This document shows, piece after piece, positions 48,836 through 61,279 of a DNA stretch of 64,000 bases. A model generated the notes under the pieces. It was not told where the DNA came from, ran no database searches, and was given only the letters and a program-made list of their open reading frames with translations. Numbering within the stretch: the first letter of the stretch is position 1; the number at the start of each line of letters is the position of its first letter. Made by a program: the position numbers and the translations under genes. This DNA comes from Clavelina lepadiformis (Eukaryota > Chordata > Ascidiacea > Aplousobranchia > Clavelinidae). The stretch spans positions 16,785,856-16,849,855 of the forward strand of contig NC_135246.1 of NCBI RefSeq assembly GCF_947623445.1, given 5' to 3'.

Positions 48836-51800
48836 ATGCTTAAGGTATTTAGAAGTACGACGAGAAGTTTTCAAAGGATCTCTACGGTTTGGCGACGAAC
48901 ATTCGATGATCATGGGTTTTCTAGAAAGCTCTTTCAACAAAGAAGATTTTTACATTGCTATTTTAAAACGTTTCCAGCGGTCTTGAATTCTGCACAGTTG
49001 GTTAGAAATTCAATCCATACCAGCAACTGTCGATGTACAAAAAACGAAAGTGATGATGATAGCAATAAAAATTGCAGTAAAATTGGTGCTCAGGTTCGGC
49101 TTTTAACTACATTATAATACTACATTTCCATGCTTGACTGCTTATGGTCGGCTTAATAGTTAAAATAAATGACTTGAATGACCTTAACAGCGTCAACTAA
49201 AATCGGAAAAGGTTCACAATGAAAATGAAAACGCTAATTTTGACACTCCTGATTTGCAAGATGGCCATAAAAGAAGTGTTTCCACTAACAAAGCTACACC
49301 AACTCGGAAATCACCGGTAAAGTTTTGAATTGGTATGCAGGATCCTGACTGGAAAGTTTGAAGTTTGCTAGCTTGGAAAGTTTTGTATTTAACACGCATT
49401 TTACGCAACTTTTGAGCTTTTCCTCAAAAGACAATTGATTCCAACACAGCATGAGTGAAGTTTAACTGGAAGTAGAGTGAAAATCACGACACAACAGTTA
49501 GTGGACATGCCCAGTCTCTAAATCTGTGAACCAATCAGGCAAACAATAATATAAAACAAACCATATTATCCGTGAACAAATCTGGCAATTAATGCAAAGT
49601 GTATTCTTGAAAGCAAATTTTCTGCGCAAATTCTAACTGTTCCAATCTGGTATAAAATGATTTTCTATACGTATATGTTATTGTTGTGTATGTTTGTATG
49701 TATCTGTATCATTTTAGAAAGCGACTAGTCCCAGGCCTAGCAAACAAAACTTGGCAACTTTGTTGGAGGTATGATGTTTTGTTATAATATATTTTTTGTT
49801 TCACTTTTATTAATATTGTTTGCCCGGTCTTAAAACTACTTCCTTGCTAAAATATCTGCAAACTGTAAATGAAATAATTATCTCAAACAGGATATTGGCT
49901 TGGAATTTCACCCCAAAGTTAATCAAGTAAAAGAAAGGAAAAAAATGAAACAAGAATTGTCTGACAAAATGTCAAGCATGCAAGCTGGCAGAAGACCTCG
50001 ACCTCGAAGTTTTGAAGTTGAACTGGACCAAGTGAAGGCAGCAATTGGAATGAAACACAAGTATATTTTTAACTTATCACCCCAAGGGTGCAGTGCTGCC
50101 GGAGCACCCAGCAGCCCACTGTTGCTGACTTTTTAAGTTGATGAAATATATGAATTTTGTTCTTATTTTACTTGAAACTTATTTTTATTTTGTGATGAAA
50201 ATTAATCATTAGATGCAAACACAAGATGTGACACGTATAAAAACTGCATAGGAAATGGGAGCTTTAGGTTTTAGCGTGGTATTAAAAGTTTGTGTAAATA
50301 TCAGTGAATATCATTTTTATGATTATATATAATTATATTTTGTTCAGAGGGGAAATGTTCAAACCAGTCAAGGCCAAGTCCTTTCTAAAGTTGGAAGAAC
50401 AGTTGAAGTATGTAGTCATGTGATGTTCTGACCTTTACAGATGTTAACGAAAAATAGCTCTCGGCATTTTCCAAAATGTTTGTAGAAAACAAAAACCGAA
50501 AGCGAAGCAGGGTATGGAAGAAGTTGTTCAAAGAAAAATATTTCAACGAACTCAAGTTTATGAAGAAGCAAGGTAACCATGGTAACCATGTATGGTTGTG
50601 ATCTAATTTTAACATTTCCAGAAATGTAGTAAGTTTACTTGTCCATTTAAAGTGGTATATCTGCATGTTAAAATAAAGAAACATTAAAGAATGTAGACGT
50701 GTATTCCAACCCAGAGATGTCCAACATATGGCCCACAAGCTAAAACCATCACAACCAAGATTTCAATTTGTAATATTGAGTACAGTAATACAATATACAG
50801 AGTTATATTGTATAAATAAAGATTTATTTATCTTTATTTATAATTCAAGTAAATATTATGATACATAATTTAAAAACCTACAATGTTGTTGCTAGTAACT
50901 ACTATTTTGGTTGTGTTATTTTAGTCGGTGCTAACCGAGAGCTATCGAAACACTGCCTTGTAACAAATGTTCAGCTATTGTCAAATATAGTTATAAAAAA
51001 AGATAAATGTATTTATGCAAATAACTTATCAACTTAACCCACATATAAATTGTTAATTGTAGTCTTACTATTCGTCTCAGAAGCCTACTTCTCTAAACTA
51101 GTTAGCAAGTTACGTCCCACTTTGTTGGAAACATCTCATTTCAGTATTGCACAATGGGAAATCTGTTTTGTATCCAACATTATTTGAACTTTTACCTATG
51201 AACAAGTATGCCATGATTTGCATCATTGTCTATTTTGTCCTGGATTCTTATATGCCCTAACTGCTTAATTAAGTTATGCAACCGCATCTATAAACTCAAG
51301 TTATAGATATGCCTAATAATTTGCCACAGTAGTTGGAGTCCAATGGTCCAGTTCTATTGATGTGAAATGGTTTGTATGTGGGCCCTTAACTGAATGAGTT
51401 TGATGCCGCTACTCTAACCATTACAGGTTATTAGTACAGGGTGGTTTTTGAAAGCCTATGTATTCTTTTAAGAAAACAGAAACCAGGAACCACAGACGAG
51501 TATTCAAGACAAGTTAATCAAGAAAAAAGATTTCAGCGAACGCATGTGTATGAAGATTTAAGGTAAGGTTATCTGGATTTTAGCAATCTTGTCATGTAGG
51601 TTATATTGAATTACATATCTGAGTAATGGACATCGCATCTATTTCTGTTGTTTTCAATTTTAGCCTGAATTTGGAATCTGCTGGAAGGCTGGGAATATTC
51701 TCCAGGGACGACCCCTACGATGAACCTGAAGTGCCAGTGCGTGTTGGATAATCTGTGTATTTGGTGTTGTTTATATAATACTATATTATGCTGTTATGAA

Positions 51801-52522
51801 GTAGTGCTCTTTATTTTCACAATTTTCTTTTAGGATACTGATTCTAAGAACTGGAGTGCCTGTGATTGGTATACATTCTATGAGAACGAATTTCAGGAAA
51901 ATTTTGACAGAAAACCCTTTGAAAAACTTCCAGGAACTGCTTATGATGAAATGATTGCGTGGACAAAGGAAGGAAAATTATGGAATTTTCCCGTTAATAA
52001 TGAACAAGGTTTGTAGCATAGGATTATTTTTTACTTTCTATATTTATTCATGTATAAGTTGCACCCGTAAATTCCGGCTCAAAATGAACTTATAACTTAT
52101 ATTCGCAATAGCACAATATTCAATATTATAACCCTCATAAGTCGTATTCTTTTTGTAATAAAAACTGCGACTTACACATGAATAAATACGGTAAAAATCG
52201 TTGTTGTTTTCAATTTTCCAAAGCATCGTTGATAATTAATTTATTCAACTTTTTATTATTCATAAAACCAGGATTAGAAGAAGAAGCAAATACACCATTT
52301 TATGAACATGTGTTCCTGGAAGATAAGCTGAATGAAGGCAACTGGTGCCCTAGCACTGGTCCAATTCGACAGTTCATGAATGCTGTCATAACAGTGTTGT
52401 CATTGAACCCTTACTATTCCGTTAAAGAAAAACATGAACATATTGAGTGGTTCCGGGATTACTTTTTGGAAAAAGAAAGCACTTTGAAAAGGCTTGGTCT
52501 AATTGAGCAGACCGCATCTTGA
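48836..52522 (+). CDS. MRPS31: mitochondrial small-subunit ribosomal protein mS31 (MRPS31)
   Basis: Ten exons: 48836-49093, 49191-49316, 49718-49768, 49891-50060, 50348-50407, 50486-50572, 51473-51562, 51664-51736, 51834-52008 and 52272-52522, giving 446 residues (human about 395). The last third matches MRPS31 strongly: [58 protein letters not shown]. The first exon is Arg-rich with few acids, as expected for a mitochondrial targeting peptide. The middle is charged and poorly conserved. Exons 6 and 7 look like duplicates ([14 protein letters not shown] then [12 protein letters not shown], and [14 protein letters not shown] then [12 protein letters not shown]), with the same phase and 87 and 90 nt. 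The ATG at 48836 is preceded in frame by GTG. A polyadenylation signal AATAAA lies at 52649-52654. The first-exon boundary is the least certain. Confidence 0.92.
50712..51415. mobile_element. hAT-like remnant in MRPS31 intron 6
   Basis: The left end CAGAGATGTCCAACATATGG resembles the CAGGGGTGGGCAACATACGG end of the element at 44123. The right end contains GGGCCCTTAACTGAATGAGT and GATGCCGCTACTCT. No exact target duplication is visible, so the boundaries are approximate. It separates the two duplicated exons of MRPS31. Confidence 0.5.
52041..52188. mobile_element. short MITE in MRPS31 intron 9
   Basis: The ends TATTTATTCATGTATAAGTT and, inverted, TATTTATTCATGTGTAAGTC form an inverted repeat of about 22 bp around 100 bp of AT-rich sequence. 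A TA duplication is possible but ambiguous in this context. Its superfamily cannot be told from the sequence alone. Confidence 0.7.
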
Positions 52523-53581
52523 TCTGTTATCAGACTGAACTGATTTGGCATAAGATCTTTGATGGCCTCATAAAACTGACACTTGTGTTAACAGTTTTCC
52601 AGCAGCTTTGATCGTCACCACTTGCTAAATTCATGCTTCTGCTCACTGAATAAATCTATCGTGGTTTTCATCCTTTCTCCAGTCCTGTGCAGGATAGTCC
52701 CCAGAATAGACATTAACTTTATGACAATCCTGATGATTTGCACGTTTTTTTCAGAAACCTGTTTTTTAAACTTTAACGACAATCTGTAGATAGCCTTTTA
52801 AACCCTTAAGATAGTGAGCATACTGTATATTTCGGCATAATACATATGAAATTTGGAAACAGAAATAGGGTTATGCTTAGCAATCTGCGGCGCAAGTTCA
52901 TTATATGTAAAAAGGTAAGGATGAATAAGGAAAGAAAGCAATGCAACAACTTAAAAATTATGATCAAAAAGATGTAGGCCTAACGATAAACGTCCACCAG
53001 ATATATGTGTAATAATAACACTCTACTTATTCGTGCACGTGTTAATAATTATGGTTGGCTTATTAAGCACAGCGTATATATTCTTGAGAAATCAGGCTAT
53101 GCTCATAGAGGAAGAAAACTGGTTTAAGCTCACCTTTACATGCATGAGTATACCAAACATGTATATACCCCAGGGACGAGTGCATATTCTAGAAAGCAAG
53201 ATCCTCTCTATATCCAGTTACGTCTTATTATTGCAGAAAATTTTTTGATTGGCAAACGCAGTAAATTTTGATTCCATATCACAAACCAAGTGTTAGTCTT
53301 CATGAATCAGAACGAATCATGCCAAGTTACTTAAATCATTAGAACTCAACTTTCAAGCTTTGAAATAAGCTATTCTTGAACAAACTGTACCTGTGCAACC
53401 CTTGACCCAAGCGGTTTTATCTTTATCACCGCAACCAAATTTTACAATGTCTGTATTTCCTGGACCACAAAGCAATATTTTTAACCCAATCAGTGAAAAC
53501 CCTGTTCTCTTAAGATACTTTGACAAAGACACAAAGGCTTAAGCACTATTTTATTGATTCCGCGCCAAGATAAGTTTGTGC
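52523..53581. other. convergent 3' ends of MRPS31 and RPS8
   Basis: The MRPS31 signal AATAAA is at 52649-52654 (+). The RPS8 signal AATAAA is at 53555-53550 (-), only about 27 nt past its stop. Between them about 900 bp hold no supported gene. Confidence 0.6.
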
Positions 53582-56500
53582 TTATTTTCCCTTTCTTGCT
53601 CTTATCTTCTTTTGATAGAACTCGAGCTCCTTGCCTTCGAGAATGTAGCCATCACAACGACCAGATTGCCCAGGTCGGGAAGAGATGCAGGCCAAGATAC
53701 GGCCCTGAGTGAACTGATCTTCAAGTGCTGGAAGAACCTGCACACAACCGTTCGTATTAATCGTTTTACCCATTGCCCAAACCGAAATTCCATTCTGTCT
53801 CTTGTACTATTACAGGAGTTTACATACAAACAGTGAGGGTTAACTCTCTGCCAAAAATGCTCGGAAAATTTAGTTGTTCATGATGATTTTTCCACGTAAC
53901 TACTTCCCTTAAAAACATTATTTACTTGGCAAAATTTGCGAAAAACCTGATGATGTTTTGGGAAACCCATTTGAAGTATTTTATCATTTGTTAGTCTCAA
54001 GTTAGGTATAGTAATGTTACAACAACTGGTCAGCTGCAGCAGATTACTCAGCTTAGTAAGTTCATTTTATAGGAATGCAAAAGGATGTTATCTCACAACT
54101 AGCCATACCCTCGGTAATGTCTTCCTCTCTTCATACTTCTTTTGAGTTTTGGATGATCTTTTCTTGTTTAGAATCTCCTCCTCAGCTTCAGACAACTTGG
54201 AGGACTTCCTTCTTCCGAGTGGTTGGGTGTAATGTGCTTCATACCTAAAATTTTGTCATGATAAGTAAAAGTAAAACCAGATTGTATGAACAGGGCGTCT
54301 GGACTAGCAGTTTCACACCAAGTTTCCACAAACTACTTTAAAATTACCATGCCACATAATGTGAGACCGCAATAAATCGCAACACCTACTCACTAGACCA
54401 GTGGTCTTAATTAGTATAGATAAGTTGAACTATTATTTAATTGACCAGCCCTTATGATAAAAATATGTAACTATTGATCCATTCTGAATATGTAAAAATT
54501 GATGTTATTTATGTGAAAGATTACTACAGGGCAATTTGGATGTTTATGTCAGATACTTTCCATTATTGCTCAACTTAATTTCAAAAATCAAGTGGCCTGG
54601 TAGCGATACAATTTAACAGTCAGGTAGCACAGGCAATAATCGACTGCAATTCCGAAAACAATAAAAACATCTATAAACATGCGCTACACAGTTATTCTGT
54701 AGAATTCTGTGATAATAATTTACTTCGGTCCAAAATTGGGGAACAGCCCAGATTTTGCCGACCACTACACTAGACCAAAAGCTGCTTCTTTGAATTAAAG
54801 TTGCCCAATATAAAAACAATTTTCCAACTTATGGCAAATGCAAATTAAAAATATCTATAAAGCTGCTCAAGTGGGTGTTTTCAATAAAAGTATACAATTA
54901 CGTTTCATGACGAGACTCAATTTTAAAGTCCTCTATCATTCTGTGTTATTTCGGTGCAAGTTAAAAACTATGTATATATAGAACAGTGCTGACTTTCTAT
55001 TTAAGAATTCATGTCTATCCTGTCTCATATTGATCGGATAGACATATAGATGTTAATGATGTATACTCATCTTATACACTAACTGGTATAGACTCTGGAA
55101 CAGTAATTCTTAATCTGGGGCAATAATGATGAATTTCATTCATCTACGACGTAGATAGATCAAGAGGCTGATGAAATAGCACCAACCTCATTCGTCTCAT
55201 TAGAGTTGGACTTTAAGTTGTGATGAATGGAAAATAACTTTGGTTTTACTTATGTCGACGGGGCTATTGATACTCTGTTCGTTGTCTAGGGGGGGCACTA
55301 TTTGCGATATTATACAGTTTGGGAAACACTGATCTTCGGGGTAAAGTTGCAAATTATTTATTAGTTTAAAAAATAACTTCCCTTTCAATAACAAAAACGG
55401 AAGCGTCAACTTTTGTTGTTAGTCAAGTTGCTGAACGAATAATAAAATTAGTTTTATTTATAGTATACAAAATCGTTTGTGTTATTTTATCAAATTTATC
55501 TTTTTGAAGGTATCTTCAATCAACTGTAATCTTTAAAAATAGATAGTGTTTAGCCCAGTGGTTCAACCTTTTTTGGCTTTCGGCACCCTGCAAACAACAA
55601 ACAGATTTCGCGGCACCCACAGTTGAACCTAAGAGCTTCAGCATCGAATGAAATCAAATTTAGGTGTAAAGCTTGAAATTAAAAAGCTACATTGAAAACA
55701 GTTTTGAAAAACACAAAATAAACTACACTACGGTACCATACCATAAACGATTTTTTGTAAGTTTAACAACACAGCACGCTATTCCCTGGGCTAATGTGTA
55801 ATAGCTCGCAGCACCCTGGTTGAAAATTACTGGTTTAGCCCATGCCTATATTATGGAAGACAAATTTGTTATCAAAAACATGCAAAAGGAATGAGACGAA
55901 AAAAGAACTCCTGCTCTAGAAGGAAAATGTTAACAGATTTAGCTAAAATCGCCATAATATGGCATTAAATACAAATGCAACATAACACACTATACACAGA
56001 AAGAACAGCCTTGAATACCTTTATAGCAAATTATGTTCACATAATGCTAAAAGTTTTTATTTTTCGCTTAATTTAAAAAAGTATTTGTTCAAAGAGTCAA
56101 GTCTGAATACCCTGATATTTGCACTTGAAAGATGCTGATAGTTCACACAAAAACAAAAAGTTATAATGAATGACAACAAGCAGATTATAGGAAAGTTGGC
56201 TATTTAAATGCATTTTAAAGACAATTGATTAAGAAAAATCTGACCAATCCTTTAAATGTTAATATGGTTATTCTCTCCTTGAAATTAGCAAATTTACGCT
56301 GATAGGCTTTATTTTTATACGAATTGTGCAGTTAATCTTTTTTTAAACCTTGATGTGCAGAAATTTTTCCCAAAAACAGCCAACTATCCTATGTGGCTCT
56401 TCGACAACTGCCAAACTTTTGTATTGTGTTGTTTTTTCCATCATTAACTGTGCGGAGTGAAAGTTACAATGCTAACCATTGTAGTTATAGTTAAAAAAAA

Positions 56501-57131
56501 ACATGCTCAAACAATGAGCAGGAAAAAGTGGCAAAGCCCAAGGGATTAAAACATGCAAGATAGCAATAATAGAATTGTGCTTTAAGATGGTACGTTAGCA
56601 TGGCCACCAAATTCACAAATTAAATTCCAGTCGAGTCAGGCCTATCGGTTGATCTACGCCTTCCAGTAGCATAGTTATTAGCCAAACTACTTTTTTACCA
56701 TTATGTTATACAATGCTTCTATCTTTACATTTTGTTGTTTATACTTTTATCCAAACAAATATTGGCATAGGCCTAGTGCAGTATTGTGACACTTACCATT
56801 GCCTAAATGGAGCACTATCAACCTGAACAATGGCATTTTTTACAAGGGTCTTGGTACGCAGAAGCTCGTTGTTGCTGGCATTGTACATCACATCAATGAT
56901 ACGACTTTTTCTTGTACATGCTTCGGAACCCCAGGAAAAATTGCCGGTATCAAGACGAAGCCCTCGGAATTTTCTGTTACCACCACGAGTACGGACAAGA
57001 TGAATACGTTTAGCTCCAATTTTGGTGTTTGCGGCCGGCCTTCCCAATTCAAACTTCCTCTTCTTACGAGGTTGGGGCCGTTTACCGCCGGTAGCACGAC
57101 GCTTATGCCATGAATCTTGAGAAATACCCAT
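53582..57131 (-). CDS. RPS8: 40S ribosomal protein S8
   Basis: Three exons in transcript order: 57131-56797, 54244-54109 and 53737-53582, giving 208 residues, the same length as human RPS8. It is a structural protein of the small cytosolic ribosomal subunit. The start [19 protein letters not shown] is diagnostic. [36 protein letters not shown] across the first junction, [16 protein letters not shown], and [20 protein letters not shown] near the end all agree with the family. The ATG at 57131 was preferred to an upstream in-frame start (57155) because it matches the invariant N terminus. A pyrimidine-rich CTTTTTCATCCTCTTG at 57168-57153 is a candidate TOP start. Intron 1 (2.5 kb) contains two precise hAT MITEs. 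RPS8 introns host snoRNAs in vertebrates; none was recognised here. Confidence 0.97.
54399..54767. mobile_element. hAT-type MITE in RPS8 intron 1 (first)
   Basis: The left end is CAGTGGTCTTAATT. The right end, inverted, is TAGTGGTCGGCAAAA. The 8-bp direct repeat CACTAGAC lies at 54391-54398 and 54768-54775. The inverted repeat proper is short, but the target duplication is exact. Confidence 0.8.
55101..55331. mobile_element. possible hAT-like remnant in RPS8 intron 1
   Basis: The ends CAGTAATTCTTAATCTGGGG and, inverted, CAGTGTTTCCCAAACTG resemble hAT termini. The flanking 8-mers do not match, so this is only a suggestion. Confidence 0.35.
55556..55832. mobile_element. hAT-type MITE in RPS8 intron 1 (second)
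   Basis: The left end CAGTGGTTCAACCTTTT and the inverted right end CAGTAATTTTCAACC are related, with a short indel. The exact 8-bp direct repeat GTTTAGCC is at 55548-55555 and 55833-55840. GGCACCC near the left and GCAGCACCC near the right resemble the disproportionately common hAT end pattern of this window. Confidence 0.88.
56403..56625 (-). repeat. inverted repeat arm in RPS8 intron 1
   Basis: Read on the - strand this matches 57420-57640, including TTTGGTGGCCA, GCACAATTC, ATTATTGCTATCTTGCAT and TTAACTGTGCGGAG inverted. A third copy is at 19670-19835. The two arms face each other and enclose RPS8 exon 1 with its promoter. Confidence 0.75.
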
Positions 57132-57419
57132 CCTATCTACAGTACCAACAGTCAAGAGGATGAAAAAGAACTTCGTGTGATCAGCAGCATTGTGGGATCC
57201 AGTGGGATTCGCTACAGCGAAATTTTTTTACCGTATAGACATCAAATACTTACAGATTTATGTAATCAAAAAGGGTTGTCATTATTTCACCGGAAAAAAT
57301 TGTGCATTCAAAGCTATTTTTCATAGCTTCTAGTCAACCTAACTTAAATGTTATAACAGAGTAACATAAGTTTAACCTAAATTTATAATTTCATGAAAAG
57401 GAATGAATTTTAATTTGTA

Positions 57420-57640
57420 ACCTAATATTTTGTGGGTTTGGTGGCCAAGCTGACCTATCATCTTATAGCACAATTCGATTATTGCTATCTTGCATATTTT
57501 AAACCCTTGGGCTTTGCCACTTTTCCTGCTCATTAATTTTTCGTAAGCATGTGTTTTACTGTGCTATAACTACAATGGTTAGCATTGTAACTTTCACTCC
57601 GCACAGTTAATGGTGAAAAATAAACAATACAATATAATAC
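57420..57640 (+). repeat. inverted repeat arm upstream of RPS8
   Basis: This is the partner of 56403-56625 in opposite orientation, with recognisable blocks TTGGTGGCCA, ATTATTGCTATCTTGCAT and GCTTTGCCACTTTTCCTGCT. It is immediately followed by the AAATCTACC-type dispersed repeat (57650-57745). Confidence 0.75.
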
Positions 57641-57901
57641 AATAAATCTACATCCTAATCCAAATTCTCCAATAAAAGCTAAAATAGCTAAAATCAACTT
57701 TTTGCATTGCCTTTTTCCTAACCTAACCGCCTATCTTTAACAACATTTATGTTATGCGCAACAACTTTATCAAACCAAAGTATCAAGCTTTTCCGGTATT
57801 TGATGGTAACTGCATGGTAGTTTAAGATCAGACTGTTAGGTTACTTTAAGTTTTGTTAACTGCTTTGCTTTGGTAACTTTACGATATTACTATTACTTCA
57901 G

Positions 57902-58020
57902 GCGAAGAATATTCAACCTTTTTAAACCGGAGAAAGCAAAACCAAAATGATGAGTTTTGGCAGGCTGGACCCAAAGTGAAAGATGTTGAATATAAAATTA
58001 AGAAGAATGATAAATCGTAG
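57902..58020 (+). CDS. orphan terminal coding exon of an unrecognised gene
   Basis: After a good acceptor (TATTACTTCAG at 57891-57901) the phase-2 frame reads EEYSTFLNRRKQNQNDEFW, then QAGPKVKDVEYKIKKNDKS, then TAG at 58018-58020. The residue mix is charged and protein-like and unlike the AT-driven frames around it. I do not recognise the family. The earlier exon or exons should lie upstream on the + strand, perhaps sharing the RPS8 promoter, but none could be identified. A chance frame or a retained fragment of a dead gene remains possible. Confidence 0.45.
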
Positions 58021-61000
58021 TATAATACAAACATTCTACCTGTGGACGTAAGAGTGCTTAAAAGACACCAGAAGTTTTGAAAATCGAAGTTAATTTTAAT
58101 ACATAGCCTACTGTGTCAATTGATTTACAATTATTACAGGACTGCCCCAAACATTACAGTTGAAGCTTCACCAAGAAGGTCACATGTAATCATGTTTGGT
58201 ACATGCGTAGTCTACGTCTTTGCGAACTATCCTGATCTGTGTTTAGGTTAATCACTAACCAGTCTGAGTAATTACAAAAATATTTTTGTCACTCAGTCAA
58301 CACTAATCGCTCAAACTTATGACCAGACACTAGCCTGGTCCAAACCGGTTTCGAGTCCTAGCAACCAAGAGTTTTTTGTCGCAATGGGCTAAATGCTTTT
58401 GCCGAAATTGAATGGAATAAAAAAGTATCACTTCCACCGCCAAGCAGTATTTCTTTCATGTTTACAAGTACTTTTCTAACAAAAGATGAAAGCTTTAATA
58501 GAATAATAAAAATGAAAGTAAGTAAAATAAATCTTTACGCTAGATTTTTCCTTGCAAGTATCTTCTATCTATCCTACAGTCCACACTACACCGTATAAAA
58601 ACTCAAATTCCCTAAAGTGGGAATTTTCCCTTGACAGTGACAACACTGATATCAGTCTATTATAAAATAATAGTTTATAATTTTACAGTCTATAAAATAT
58701 AAATGTATATTGCTTTATTATAGACCATAGACTGGTGGTTTAAAACTGCCGTTTAATATATCTTAGGCTAAAAGCACATATCACGCCCAAAGTGTCCAAC
58801 GTGATTTTCAAATTTTCGGTAAAATTAGCCAAGCAATTTTGTCTCCATGTGTATTCACTGTTAATTAATTGTTTTGCTTCACTGTGTATTGTTTCGCTTG
58901 GCCCGAATTTTAGCCCTAAACCATTGTTGAACCTCCAGGTAGTATCAATCCCCTTATACTGTAACAATGTGCCAGGCGGGTGTCACTTTTTTGCCGGAAA
59001 TTCTGCATTCATCTTTATTTGAGCAATATTGTTTACGCTTGTGATGAATCAAAAATCGATTAATCTTGGGAATATGTGGAATCAAGTATGAAAAGTTGTT
59101 AATTCACCATAAGTTGTGTTCGCAGCCTGCTGGGATTAAATTTGAAGTCAGGCTCCGTTAAGTTAGGACTTAAAATGAGAATGGGTAAGCAAAAATTATT
59201 TTAGCTATTTAGGGTTTAGTTAGTTAAAGTTAGATTTAGTTAAGAACGTAGTCTGAGGATAGATTTTGGTTAATTTGTTAGTGAGAAAATAGCTTCAATC
59301 GTTCGATTTTATTTGGTGAATAACCATCAAATGAAATATTAGAAATAGTGATTTTCAATTTTGCAACTTTTACTTAATTTAATTCCAGAATATTTCCAAA
59401 ATTTTAATTTGAAAGATTCTTCTGCAAAAATGATACTTTTATGTTAGTGGATTATTGCTGACTAAATAGATCTACTAAATAAAGCAACTAATTAAAAAGG
59501 CTCAAATGCAGAATTAACTTTGGGATGATCTTCTCGTTTTTAGCTTGCATTATTATGACACATTTTCTTTTACAATTTTAAAATACCTGGTTAAATTTTA
59601 CCTGGTTTTTGGTTAAATAAATTTTGAAGTAGTTATTTGAATAAATTAAATATTATAAAGGCTTATTCAACATCATAGCTTTCCCGCTACATGCTTATGC
59701 ATTATGCAAATGACGTGTTGCCAAAAGCAGTCAACGTACCGAACATAAACTGAAAATTGAATTCTTTAAACAAACATGAATTATTAATCAGCTTGCTTCT
59801 ATATAGAGACGTTTCACTGAGCAAAACTAAATATAATCTGGCTCACAAACGTTTTTAAACGCTAGGCTAATTGCAGATGTGATAATTATGACCAAGCTTG
59901 CCGATTTTGCCTCCGAATTATGTGGAAGCTACTACATCAACTATACGAAAGGTGCATTATTTTTAACATCAGTTTATGCAAGATTTTATCTAGATATGAA
60001 CAAAAATAAATAATTCAGAAATATGAGCGGTGCACATTAGAAAGGGTGAGTTATCTTTAAAAACGGCTGTTTTCTATTTAGCTGGAAAACTAAAGCAGGT
60101 AGAATGTAGAATGGAAATAAAAAAAACTTAGTGCAAATAGTAACTCAAACTGCGAGTTGTCACTCAAGTATAAGTATAAAATAAGCCTATCCAATATCTT
60201 GAGTGGCGAATTACTGTACACTCACAATCACCTTACTTCTAGAGTCGTCAAGTTTGGTATAATTTTATGCCACAGTTTGAATGGGGAAGTGAAGCAAAAA
60301 CATTACCAAGCAATGTTAGACGCTAAGTTTATTGCAAATATGACTGTCTTTGAAATGAAAATACTTAATCGCCTAAGAAATGATTTTCTTACTGGCAGCC
60401 TGTAGCTTATGTACAGAATATGTTTTGTATGAAAAACTATAAAAAGACTGGTGATTTTTGGTTTATTTTACAATCTAGATAGGAAGTATAACAGTGTGTG
60501 CCATTACTAACATACCAAAATTATACAAGAATAATGGCCAACTATTTAAACAAGAACGTAGAGCTTTCACCTTTTAAACCTTAGACATATGTCATCCTAC
60601 CGGTAGCCCATAAAAACGTCACACCATCATTTTGTAATTAACTGTATAATTTCAGATTATTGCTTTCTTACCATGGTTAACTTAGGTATATGCAACATAC
60701 GACGCTAAATTCAACCATTTGCGTAAAAAACAGAACTTCAAATTCAAATATAGAGACTTTAGTTCAAAAGTTTACAGCTAAAATGTTCCGTGACGCAGAT
60801 TATTCCGAAATAGAAACAAGCATGCAGTTATATAACATACTAACATTTTGTTGACACAATTCTTCAATTGTTTCAGAACCTATATTTATACCTTTATATG
60901 CTATAGAATATAGATAGAGCTATCAGGAAGTAGTGACGCACAAGCTACACAAAAGTTAACTTCGTGTTCTTCATTGTAAAGTTATTTTTCAAAATTACAG

Positions 61001-61279
61001 TCATCGTGACTTAACCGGCCGTTCTGGTTGTCAGATTTGCACGCAAATAGGCCTATATGCTCATTTTCGAAAGTGACATTTCCTAACCTATCTCACGTTT
61101 TAGCTGTAATATAATGTTTTTATTATAACTGCTGTTTTATTTCTTTGCTTGTAGGCCTACAAGCTTAAAATGGACAAAAAATAATTTGCAAAATTTAAAG
61201 ATTAAGTCTACAAACATTAAAGTTCAGTACAGCTGTTTACTTGTGCGCTCGATGCCGTTTCTACTGAAACATTGTGAAG
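58021..61279. other. intergenic region upstream of the seven-helix gene
   Basis: A dispersed AAATCTACC-type repeat lies at about 58975-59345. No exon with splice context was found; the open frame near 60157-60405 starts at TTG and has no motif. A perfect 16-bp palindrome CTTGTAGGCCTACAAG lies near 61148-61165, about 120 bp before the start codon of the next gene. Confidence 0.5.

Noticed and set aside
55101-55331. Confident hAT call
   Set aside because: The end sequences resemble hAT termini but the 8-bp flanks do not match, so it is listed only as a possible remnant.
60157-60405. 82-codon + strand frame before the seven-helix gene
   Set aside because: It starts at TTG rather than ATG and has no motif or splice support.
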